Assembly (NCBI RefSeq): GCF_031877795.1
Contig: NC_133958.1
Coordinates: forward strand, 4,650,001-4,714,000
Source of the DNA: Strix aluco
Lineage: Eukaryota > Chordata > Aves > Strigiformes > Strigidae
Reading direction: 5' to 3'
DNA: 64,000 bases
The position numbers were made by a program, and so were the translations under genes. Within the stretch, counting starts at the first letter, position 1; each line of letters starts with the position of its first letter. The notes below the pieces were generated by a model. That model did not search any database, was not told the origin of the DNA, and saw only the letters and a program-made list of their open reading frames with translations. Of the stretch, positions 35,332-46,300 are shown piece after piece.

Positions 35332-35377
35332 TGATGTCAGCACGGGGTGATGATGTCATTGTGGGTGATGATGTCAT
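35332..35377. promoter_or_regulatory. Three tandem CRE/ATF-like sites
   Basis: TGATGTCA occurs at 35332-35339, 35351-35358 and 35369-35376. The last two lie inside an exact 18-base tandem duplication (TGATGATGTCATTGTGGG type). TGATGTCA differs by one base from the palindromic CRE. The sites lie about 310-360 bases upstream of the CHMP7 start codon. Confidence 0.4.
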
Positions 35378-35544
35378 TGTGCAGAATGGGGTCTGCGTTT
35401 CCCCCTTCTTGCTGGAGTCAGGCCCAGAGGCTGAGGCCGCTGTGGGCCAGCCTGGTCCTCTGTGTCCTCCCAACCCAAGCAGGAGCAAAGGTGAGCGGGT
35501 GCCTGGCAAAAATGCCAAGGGGAGTGACTTTGCAACTCGATGGC

Positions 35545-36052
35545 TGGGTTCAGTTTTGGGCCCCTCACTCCAAAAAGGCCCTTGAATGACTCGAGCGTGG
35601 CCAGAGAAGGGCAACGGAGCTGGTGCAGGGTCTGGAGCACAGGTCTGATGGGGAGCGGCTGAGGGAACTGGGGGGGTTTAGTCTGGAGAAGAGGAGGCTG
35701 AGGGGAGACCTCCTGGCCCTCTGCAACTCCCTGAAAGGAGGGTGCAGAGAGGGGGGAGGAGTCTCTTGAGCCAAGGAACCAGTGCCAGGACGAGGGAATG
35801 GCCTCAAGCTGCACCAGGGCAGGGTCAGACTGGCTCTTAGGAAGGATTTCTTTGCAGAAGGGGTTGTTGGGCGTTGGAATGGGCTGCCCAGGGCAGGGGG
35901 GGAGTCCCCATCCCTGGAGGGGTTGAAGAGTCGGGTTGACCCAGCGCTGAGGGATCTGGTGGAGTTGGGAACGGTCAGGGTGAGGTTCATGGTTGGACTG
36001 GAGGAGCTTCAAGGTCTTTTCCAACCGAGATGATTCTGGGATTCTGTGACTT
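35545..36052 (+). mobile_element. CR1 LINE, 5'-truncated copy
   Basis: The plus strand carries the end of the CR1 reverse transcriptase region (TTCAGTTTTGGGCCCCTCAC, then the GAGAAGGGCAACGGAGCTGG block) and the 3' tail ending GATTCTGGGATTCTGTGA. It is 5'-truncated and its frame is interrupted, so it is a dead insertion. It has landed just upstream of the CHMP7 promoter. Confidence 0.9.
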
Positions 36053-39000
36053 TTTGTGCTGTGAACCACACAAGATTAATATGGCAAGGGGCTCATTTGC
36101 CTCCACGGTTGCTGCTTTGAATCTGGAGGGACTGAGTTAAAACTAAGCCGTTGTAATTTTATTTATGTTTTGTCACTTTGTGTTGCTGCTGTGGCCCAGC
36201 GAGGTGTGAAGCCCTGCGCGGGCTGTTGGTGGGCGTGCAGCTCACAGGCACTGCCAGGCACGCACAGAAATGATGGTTCACCTGGGTCAATTGTGGCTGC
36301 AAACATCCGAGACTGGAGATCCCCCGTCATCCCGGGGACCTGCAGCACTGCACCACACCTTCCTAGCGAAAATCGCCCTGGTAACAGTGCACAGGCAGTG
36401 TTGTGCAATCATTGATGGCAAAAGGTGAACTGTGCACACACAGACCCCGTGGACTGCACGGGGCTGAGCTGGTGGCACCACGGTGGCGAGCGGGTTCCTC
36501 CCCAGCACCAGCTCCTCCAACCGCTGCAGGCAGCTGGTGCTTGTTATGTTGGAGGAGATCTGAAGGAGCAGAAACCACCCAGCTAAAGCACCAGCCTGAT
36601 GTCCCCTGTCCCACGAGTGTGCACTGAGAACAGCCCCGGCAGACACCGGGGCTGCCCCAGCCTGGCCGTGCCAGGCGGCTGAGGGTTGTGGCAGCAGCTT
36701 GTGTCTCAGCTAACATCCACAGATGTTGGCTTTCCTGTCCTTTCACAGCTGCTTTTCTTTTTTTTCTTCATGTGGCAGCATGATTGCCATTCTCCCCAAT
36801 CGCCCAAGGGGCATCACGTGAATACTGGGATGCAGGAGAGGAAGGAGAGAGGAGCTGCTTCATGCAAAGTCCGATGTTTTCAGAGCAAGGCTCAACGCTA
36901 CTAAAAAAAGGGGAGGCAAACACTGTTGCTTAAGCAGAGCTGCCAAGTTCTGGGTATTTCTGTATCACTGCATTCGCCATATGTGATATTTCTTGTTTCT
37001 TGCAGAGCAGGGGGGAATCAAACTGTGTCTGGGACCTCGGCGCGGGGGTGCCCTGTCCCTCGTGCGCACACTCGGGTTAATCAGCCCTTGTGCAACGGAG
37101 ACAGAACTATTAACACCTCCAACTCATGCTTGGACTTTCCAGGTTCCTCAGATGTGTTTGGCTTCCCGGAGAGGCATTTTGGTTGGTCTGTGTGGTCTGT
37201 GCTGCGATTCCTCTGGCGGGCTCTGAGTCAGACCGTGGTGTGCAGTTCTCAGCTTAACCCTGTAGCCACTGGGATGCAAGAGCCACCCTGTGCCCACAGG
37301 TTTTCTCCAGAAATCAGGGAGAAGTCAGCCAAGCTGTGCCCTCAGAGATACAGGACGTGCAGCTTAGTTTACCCCGTGTTTTTATTACGAGGTTTTCCTG
37401 AGGCTGCTCAGCTGTGCCGGAGCCTGTTCGGGCTGCGGTGTGCTCGTGCAACCACGGGTGGCTGCTGGTTTCATTTTCATTGAGGTTATTTCACGTTCAT
37501 CGTTGGAGTCGGTCCTTAACGCAGCCCTGCTGACTCGCAGTGTCTTGGTGAGCAGAGGGCATTGACAGCGGTAAATAAAAGCCAGCGATGGTCCATTCAG
37601 AGGGTTTGGTAACACCTTGGCTCTCTTCCCCTGGCCAGACCTGCGGGGAAGGCAGCTGGTCTCAGAGCAGCCTTTAAACACACCCCAGTCCATGTTTTAA
37701 ATCACGAGATGAGTCAGCAGAGGCAAGAGCCTATTTTTATCTTCTTCCAAGCTTCCCGTGTCAAGCTGAAATTTTATATGAATCCTTTCAGCGCTAGCCC
37801 CAAAATAACGTCGCCTTCTAACTGCAAAGCCATTCATACTCGGGGACCCTTCTGCCAAAAACCAGCCTGGCTCTTCCCTGCTAAAGAGGGCACGTTTTGG
37901 CTGCAATCAGCAAAGCAAACACTGCGTCCAGGAAGCTGAACAGCAGCATCTGACCACGAGTCCCGTTCAGAGGAACCGCGCGGGGCTGTGTTTAACCACC
38001 TGGGAAAACTGGCCTTGAACCTGTGACACTGGAGGCCGTTAGACTGGCACATCACATGCTCGGCAATAAGAGCCAAGTGATGGTCTGATGCCAATCCCGC
38101 AGGATCTTGCCACACGAGAAACTCCCTCCTGGAAATTCAGCTGTGGAAAAAACTGTGATACAAGATAGAAATTAAAAATATATATTGGCTGAAGAATGTA
38201 TCTCGTGCTTTGAGAAATCTGGGGAAAAGATTCAAGGCATCCTCAGTGTATAAACCAATTTTTAATCTGCCTTTGTGTGAGGAGATGTAACAGCAGCAGC
38301 TCAGTCTCTTCGTGGAGGCTGAGGGCTTACACGTGGCAGGAGATGAGACTGGTCCCGCTGGGCAGAGGTTTGGCGGGAGGCAAACGGGTCTTGCTGCCGC
38401 TGGAGCAGTTGGGCTGCAAGAGCAGGTGATTTGTGGGGTGGCCACAGGCTTTCCTAGGAGTTTGTAACATCCTAGCTTCGCCCCACGGAGATTTAACCTG
38501 GGATGGGACTCTCCAAGGTTGAGCAGAAAGCTGGATTTTGTGCAATATCAATTATTTCAAACCACAGACCTGCCGAGCCAGAGGTTTCTGCTCCAGTTTT
38601 GAAGCAGGCGGGTGCCTTGGTTTGGGTACGGAGCCTGGGCTGCAGCTCCCGGTCTGCAACACCCTCACCCCTCTCCCTCATCCCAGAGCTCCTTTTAAGT
38701 CCTGGTTCAAGGGGAGGAAAGGGAGGAGGGAAGGGAAAAGGGTAGATCTTAGTTCAGACTCTACATTTGCTGTTTAAAGTTCCCCTTGCTTTTAGGAGCC
38801 GTCAGGGTTGGCAGGGGAAGGAGAAGCGTTTAACCCTTTCCCCTGCCCAGCGGCTGCGTGCTTGGAGGTGGGAAAGCTGCATCAGGAAAGGTGAAGGGAG
38901 AAAGGATGAGGAAATCCACCCGCTTGCCCTGAGTATTTCCTGAACCTCAAAGATAAGGCAGGTAAAGGGAGTGAAAACATATTTTTGAGCATCCCTCTGC

Positions 39001-41242
39001 CACAGAGGGGAAACTGAGGCACCGAGGGACTGGGTGGCTTGCCCAGGCTTGCTCAAGGAAGGGGCTGTGCTGCAGTGCCTCTGTTCTCATGAAGTTCACA
39101 GCCTGGGCTGCCCGCAAGACCTTTCCCTCCCTCTTTTAAAGAGGAACCTGGCTTTTATGAGACAAATCATTTGTTTATCGGGGAGGGGGGAGGTCAAAAT
39201 TATCAGGCGGCTTCAGATCCCTCCCAGGCACAAAAACAGCCGAGAGACAACAAAAAGCTGAAGGTAAAACTGAACGCTGGTGTTCAAAAATAATACATAG
39301 AGGCACGTACCGCATCACCTCCCTGGGGTGTGCTGAGGATCACAGTTAAAAGTGAGATGCTCTGGAAGGGGAGATTAGAGCCTACTTCACCCCCCCAAAT
39401 CTCTTTTAAAAATGGACGATGAGCAAACAGACGCCGCATTAGACAGGACACGAATATTTCAAGGGTCTGAACCGTCGTGTGCCGCAGGGGCAGCCAGCTC
39501 GCGCGAGGTTAACCACTAACCGTGGCCGATAAGACCAGGCTTCGTTTATTACGGCTGTCCTCTGTGGGCAGTTTGGGCTCCAATCTCCCTTCTCCCCGCG
39601 GCGAGGGAGCGGGAGGCGAGCCATGGTGCTGCTCAAACCCTTGCGCTCAGTTTATATTTCCACTTGCAACAGAGCTGAGGAAGCAGAGGGGGAATTTGGT
39701 AGCCCAAAACCACTGTGGGTCCCCTCTTCTTCTCGATGTGCTTAATTTACCCCGAACGCTTCTGTTGTGGTGCAGCCTCCCCGGCTGCTGGGGGGCTCCT
39801 GGTTCAGAGGGCTGCTGGCGATAAGCACTGGGTGCCTGTCGGGAGACCTGGCCCTGGGTGATAAACACCCTGTCTCACCCCTGATCAGAGCCTGCCCTGC
39901 AAATCAGCCTTAAATGGAAACAGTCAGCATGCCAGCACTTCTGGGGTGGAAATTCTTGCTTGGCGGGTGAATGACGTATCTACCGGGGCGTCCCACCCCT
40001 CGGGAGGGCTGGGGAGTGGGAGAGGATGAGCGTCGCAGACTTTGCTCAGTAGCTTAAATACCCACAGGTCAGACACAAAGCCATCTTTGTTTGGAGCTGT
40101 ATAAAAATATTATTTCTGTGGTTTGTCAGCACAGATAACACTGCTAGTCCAATTTTATAAATGGGGAGATTGAGATGGACGGAGAAGGCACTGCGGCTTC
40201 GTAACAAGTGTTTGGTAGGAGAAGGATGAGGGGTCTGGATGCTGAGGGTTGGTCTCCCGCTGCTGAGATGTGTCTGAGGGCCCAGTATAAACTATGGGAC
40301 AAACTGGGAATCTCCACTTTGTCCCCCTTGCTCTGCGTTCTGCCTCCTCCCGTCTGAGTTTATGCACGGCAGTTCCCTAAAGAACATCAGGTTCATTTTT
40401 GAGAGAGAGGACGGATCGGGTCCTTCCCCATCCCACTGAATATGCTCAGAATATTGAGATGCAGTGGACTAGCATTTATTCTGACCTAACTGAAAAATTG
40501 ATTGTTCTCTAAGGACCCAAATGACTTCAGCTGAAGTCAGTGGTATCTAGAGCACAGAACACATGGTTTTGGTTAAACAAAAGGCCCTGCATACTTTTGG
40601 GGCTTGTAATAGAAGTACCCACCCAGGAAGCAAGCAGGAATTCTTCTTCTCCTTTAAATCACACTTCAGCTTAATTATTTTCAGCATAGACAGGCCCTAA
40701 CTTCTGCAAGGAGAAAACCAGGTTTCTGTTGCTCAGCACGGCTGAGCGCTCACTCTGCCACGAGTGCGGTCACCAAAGAGAAGATGCTTCCCAAATATCC
40801 ACATCTTGAGTGTGTTAGCTACGGCTCTGCTGAGCCCATTGGACCCGAGGAGCCTCGCTGCCTTCCTCCGAGTCCTGGGGCTGGTGATGGCACTGGTGAG
40901 CTGGTCCGCAGCCCCATTGGCACCCAGATTTTCAATACACTGAGCTCTGTACCTTGTGAGCAGCTTCTTTTCCTGCAGCCTCACCTGAGCCCCGCCGCTC
41001 ATTTTCAGGCTCTCACCTGCAGTTGCCTTGGGCAGAAAAGCATCAGTCAGTCACAAGTTAATCATCCGCAGCCTCCGGTGAGTCATGGCATTGCTGAGCG
41101 AGGGAGGGAGGGAGAGAGGAAGGGAGCTTGCTTGAAGCCTTGGGCTGTTGTATCCTGCTAACATACACCAGAATTAGTTAGCTTGGAGTTCAGGGCTAGG
41201 AAAAAATTAACAAGTCACCACATCTCTGCCTTGGCTTTGCTT
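36053..41242. other. Intergenic region between CHMP7 and the TNFRSF10 gene
   Basis: I find no convincing exon on either strand. MIR-like SINE scraps occur near 38995-39060 and 40147-40210. A 185-codon plus frame at 36926-37483 has no recognisable motif and no supporting splice pattern. Confidence 0.5.
38995..39060 (+). repeat. MIR-like SINE fragment
   Basis: The string CAGAGGGGAAACTGAGGCAC followed by CGAGGGACTGGGTGGCTTGCC resembles the conserved MIR 3' core. A similar weaker segment (TTTTATAAATGGGGAGATTG) is at about 40152-40171. Confidence 0.45.
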
Positions 41243-42465
41243 TCATAGAGTCAGGATGGTTTGGGTTAGAACGGACCTTAAAGATCACCAGTCCCACCCC
41301 CCTGCCACAGGCAGGGACACCTTCCACTAGCCCACATTGCCCAAAGCCCTGTCCAGCCTGGCCTTGAACCCTTCCAGGGAGGGGGCAGCCACAGCTTCTC
41401 TGGGCAACCTGTGCCAGGGCCTCCCCACCCTCACAGGGAAGAATTTCTTCCTTATACTTAATCTAAATCTCCCCTCTTTCAGTTTAAACCCGTTACCCCT
41501 CGTCCTATCCCTACCTCCCTGACCAAGAGTCCCTCCCCCCTTTCCTGTAGCCCCTTTAAGTCCTGGTAGGCCACTCTAAGGTCTCCCCAGAGCCTTCTCT
41601 TCTCCAGCTGAACCCCCCCAACTCTCTCAGCCTGTCCTCACAGGGGGGGTGCTCCAGCCCCCCGAGCATCTTCGTGGCCTCCTCCAGACTGGCTCCAGGG
41701 CTGCTCTCAACCCACTCCTCGCCCAGCCTGGATTTGTGCTTGGGATTGCCCCGACCCATGGGCAGGACCTTGCCCTTGGCCTTGTTGAACTCCATGAGGT
41801 TGGCACGTCCCCCCTCTCCAGCCTGTCCAGGCCCCTCTGGATGGATCCTTCCCTCCAGCATGTCACCGCCCCACACAGCTCAGTGCCGTTGGGAAACTTG
41901 CTGAGGGTGCCTCAGTCCCACTGCCAAGGCTGCCCTTGAGCTTCACACTCCCCACCAGCCCCTCCGTGTTGGTGAGAACAAGGTCCAGCACAGCCCCTCT
42001 CCTCATTGGCTTCTCCATCTCTTGGAGAAGGGAGTTCTCATCCAGGCATTCCAGGAACCTCTGGGATTGCTTATGTGCTGCTGTGTTGTCCCCCCAGCAG
42101 ATACCGGGGTGGTTGAAGAACCCCATGAGGACCAGGGCTTGTGAACGTGAGGCTGCTCCTGTTTGTCTAGAGAGGGCCTCATCCACTCTTCCTGGTGGGG
42201 TGGCCTGGAGCAGACCCCCACTATAACATCTCCTGTCCCTGCCCGCCCTTTAATCCTGACCCACAAGCTCTCGGTCGGCTCCTCGCCCACCCCTAGGCAG
42301 AGCTCCACCTGCTCCAGCTGGGCGCTGCCACAGAGGGTGGCCCCGCTCCTCGTGTCCCTGCCTGTCCCTCCTGAAGAGTCTGTGTCCTTCCATCCCAACA
42401 CTCCGTCACAGGATTCACCCCGCCACGTCTCCGTGATGCCACTGAGATCATAGTTTTGTCAGAGT
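41243..42465 (-). mobile_element. CR1 LINE, internally deleted copy with endonuclease segment
   Basis: On the minus strand the copy reads first part of the CR1 endonuclease (TESLWVRIKGRAGTGDVIVG, RSQALVLMGFFNHPGICW), then jumps to the end of the reverse transcriptase ([32 protein letters not shown]). It finishes with the 3' tail that on the plus strand starts TTCATAGAGTCAGGATGG. Most of the reverse transcriptase is missing, so the element has a large internal deletion as well as 5' truncation. It ends about 0.7 kb upstream of the TNFRSF10 promoter. Confidence 0.85.
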
Positions 42466-43129
42466 AATTTTTCTTACGCACTATCCAGATAACCTGACTG
42501 CAGAAGAGCTGGTTGTGTAATGGCAAAAAGTCCAAAGGTTTCACTTTTTTAATTTTTTTCCCTTCCAGCTCAAGTTCCACCCCACAAAAAAAAAAAAAAC
42601 AAACAAAAACCGAGGTGGAATTTCCCCACTTTTCAGCTCAGAGGTGAAAAGATGACTGTTTTGCAAGACAGGCGAGCGCTTCAGCAGAGCCGCTCCGTGC
42701 CTTTGCACCTTGCACGGCCGTGGCCCCCCCGGGAGTCCCGGCAGCGGCCGGGATTTCTCGCCAGGGCATATTTGTGTAACCCCCTTTTCCCTGGAAAACA
42801 AAACCCCGTGGCTTTACTCGCTCGAGGCGACTGCTGCGTGATGGGGAAAAAATGCAATCTGGACAAGCAGAGAACACCCTGGGAGCAACATTCCTGATGG
42901 CTCCTATCTGATTTGGGAGCTTCGAAACCAATTTTGGCAGGGGAAAAAGAAGAAAAAAAAGTAAAATAAAAAGGGAAAAAAAAAGATGCGCGAAAACATG
43001 GAAAGTGCTGTGAAAGTTCAGCTTCCCCAGCGAAGCGGGCTGTCACCAAACCCCACACTGAAACCCTGGTGCGGTTTCTCGGTGGCGACAGGAGCACGAG
43101 GAGGTTTGGTAGAGGTGCCTGTCCCGGGC

Positions 43130-43377
43130 CAGCCCTCCCTCTCCTCCTCCTCCTCCTCCCTCTTCCTCCCCCGCCCCCACCGGCTATATAGGCGCGGTCC
43201 GCCCCGCCGCCCCATACATTATCCCGTTCACTCTCCTCAGAGGTGCTCGTCCCGTCGTGACAAAGCCGTGCCCGGGCCTGTACCGAGCCGTGCCCGGTGC
43301 CGTGCTCGCCCCCGAGCCGTGCCCGCTGCCGTGGCCACCGCGCTCCGCTCTCCCACGCCACCCCAACCCCGCGCAAG
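43130..43377 (+). promoter_or_regulatory. TATA-containing promoter of the TNFRSF10B-like gene
   Basis: A (TCC)n pyrimidine tract at about 43137-43165 is followed by CTATATAGGCGCGG, with TATATA at 43185-43190. A start site about 30 bases further would give a 5'UTR of roughly 160 bases. The region is GC-rich on both sides. It is the only clear TATA box next to a gene start in the window. Confidence 0.55.
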
Positions 43378-46300
43378 ATGCGCTCGGCGCTGCGCTGCGC
43401 GCCCCGACGGCGCTGCCTCCTGCTTCTGCTGCTGGTGGTCACGGTGCGTGGGGCCGGAGACCGGGGTGGGGGGGGATTTTGGGGGGGTAGGGGCTCGGGG
43501 ACCCCCATTCGTGCTGCCCGGTGTTGCCGCGGCATGCCCGGGCTTGCCGCGCCGTCCAGGGGAATGGTCCGCCGGGCTGGGAAGGGTCCTGCGAGGGGCT
43601 GGAGGGGCGGGAGTAAGGTGGGGAGGGGGTAGTAGGGATGTTTGGGGGCTTCCCTGGGCTGGGGGTGCGGGTTCAGGCGGGGGGGGGGAGGGCTGTGTGA
43701 ATTGGGGGCGCCGCTGGGCGTCCTACAGGACACTTACCTGGGGGAGAGCCGGGTCCCCTTTACAAGCGCTTATGGGGGGGCATCGGGAGGGTAGGGGCTC
43801 GTATGGGTCAGAGGTTATGGGGGGAAGCTGGGGGTATAGCGGGGCTCACCTGCTCCAGGGGCCATGTGGGGAGCAGGGGTTATGGGGGGGCTCACCTGAT
43901 CTGGGGGCTGAGGGGAGAGCAGGGGCTGGGGGCGGGTCACCTGGTTGCAGGCGATGTGGGGGGGCTGAGGCTGTAGGGTGGCTCCCAGGGAATGTGGGGA
44001 GAGCCAAGGCTATGGGGGGGCTCACCTGGGCAGGTGGGGGCCGGGGGGTTCACTTGGGCAGGGCCCACGGGAGGGGAGCGGGGCGATGGGGGCTCACCTG
44101 GGCAGGTTTGGAGGGGGTGTGGGGGGGCCTGTGGGGCAGGATGGAAGCAGCAGTGTGGAGGTGGGACGGGAAGGGTGATCTCAGCCCTCCTGGGTGTGGG
44201 GCAGCGGGCAAGCGCGCAGGCGCTTGGGCCGGTGGCCGTGTGAGGGCCGTGGGGCTCAGAGGTGACGTGGGGCTGGAAGGCTCGAGCCTGTGCCGGGGAT
44301 TTCCGCTGCCTTTGCTTCCAAGCCTTGTTTGCCATTCGGTGTCGGGATCTCGTGGCCATGCCAAGACCGCGCGGGACGTTTGAAGGTGTCGGGGTGGGCT
44401 GCGGGCGGCTCCGGGCTGCCTGCTGCAGGAATGCTGCCTCTCCAACTTGCCCAAATGGTGCCCAAACCCTGAGCGCCGCTGGCTTTTAGGACAGAAAACC
44501 CCACCGGCGCGTTTCCTGTTTCCCCATGGATTGGGCATTGCTCTAGAGCTCAGAAATACCTAAAGTTTTGTCTCACCTGAAGTCAGGGGGATCCTGCCCT
44601 GGGTTTGATCCCGGGGATCCTGCCCTGAGCTCTTTCCCAGGGCTGGCCTGTTAATCCCTGCTGCTGCGAGGGAGTGCAGCAGAGCCACGGCCCCGGGACA
44701 TGTGGTTGCTGCTCCCACGCCGGAATTACTCTCCCTTAAATCAGCACTGCCCGTAACAGGTTTTAAAAGAGAGTCAGCTTCTCATCCAGTTCCTTCCCTA
44801 TATTTATCAGAGTTTATTTAGACTTGCCTGATAAACTCAAGCCTTACTAAACCCATCACCTAAGGGTGTGCTCTTAACAGCCTCTTCTACTTTTTCCCCC
44901 TCTTCTTTTTAATAAAAGAAAAGGGGAGGGGGAACCGATCAGGACTGATGATGCCCCACGTGATAATCATACGATATTGTGGCTGCAGTTCCTTCCTCTC
45001 CTCACCAATGCTTGTTGCATCATGCCTGGACCTGGGCCACAGGCTCCTGAGGAGGAATGCCACTGGATCTCCGCTTTTGCCAGAGCTCAAATTTCATCTG
45101 CGGGAAGGCTGGGGGGAAAATCCCCGCGTTGGTCAGACCTGCGCCCTTGGAGCAGGGTGTCTGCCTGGCATCTCTTTTATCGCTGGTCCTTAACTCTGTT
45201 GGCCAAGAGCCTCTCTTGCTATGGTCCTGGGCTGTGTATTAATGCTGCATAAATGCTCATTGATGGTCAGGACTGTAGGGTCCAGCACCTTGCTGGGGAT
45301 CACTTCAGGAGAAAAACAAATTGGGGATGGAAGAAGGGGAAGTTCAAAGCTTGATGCTTCCCAGAGTTTTTTCTCCAGACCCGATCACCCAGAAAGAAGA
45401 GGCTTTTTAGCTGATGAGGGTATTGGGGATTCCTGTGCCTGGTAATTCCTCTGCCTTGAGGCAACGTTGCTTTCTTGGGATGTTTACTGTGGGTGAAAAC
45501 TACGCTTGAATACCATTGCGTCTCGCCCACGGCTCCCAGCCTGGCTTCTCCCCGAGCTTTGCAAGACTGATAGGTTAGTCAGGGATGGCAGCCCTCGCCT
45601 GCCAAGGGCTGTGGGGGGGGATGAGGTACTTGAACTGCACTTGCTGTGGAAGGTGGTGTGGGCTGATAACCTTATCGTGCACTTGTGCAAGCTCTGCTGA
45701 GTCGCTGCTTCATGCAAAGCAATGAAATCCCGTGCCTAAGGGCCCTTTCCAAACAGCAGATAATGCTGTGCTGTTGCTCTGATCACCTTCATGGCCTGGC
45801 AGAGTTTGAGTGGGGAAGAAAGACTCATTTTATTCCCTCATGGGGCCAGTGAGGCAGAGGGACAGGTTGCCCAGCCTCAGTCCCTGAGTGGGTAAAGCCC
45901 TGAGAGCTGCTTGTGGCAGGGAAGTAAAATCAAGACTTTTCTCCTAAGCTGGATAGAAAAGCACTTTATAAACTCGCAAACCCTCCCAGCTGGAGAAAGC
46001 AGCCGCGGGAGACGCGGAGCCAGAAGCCGGTGGAGGGATGTGGATTTGATCCCTCCAAGTCAGGGTCTGGAGATGGCCCCGTTCCCGGGCTGGCTGGGGC
46101 TCGGGGGATCTGTGCCGTGGTGAGGGGGGAGCATCGCCCTCTCCATGGCCTGGCTGGTCTCGTCGTTTTTGGGTCTGCGTCACCCTTTGCAGCCCCATGA
46201 CCGTTGGACCTGCTGCGCTCACACCCTTCCTTGTAAAGCGTGGGAAGTGTCCGGGGAGGAGGAGGGGGGGGATCGGCTCCGTAGATGGCCAGGCTGGCCC

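Noticed and set aside
34325-35350. 341-codon plus and 332-codon minus frames
   Set aside because: They are shadows of CHMP7 exon 1 and its CpG island; only the frame starting at 35019 carries the family sequence.
36926-37483. 185-codon plus-strand frame
   Set aside because: No recognisable motif, mixed composition and no convincing splice partners; chance is the simplest reading.
40733-41002. 89-codon minus-strand frame beginning MSGGAQVRLQEKK
   Set aside because: Plausible-looking composition, but no family resemblance, splice context or promoter support was found.
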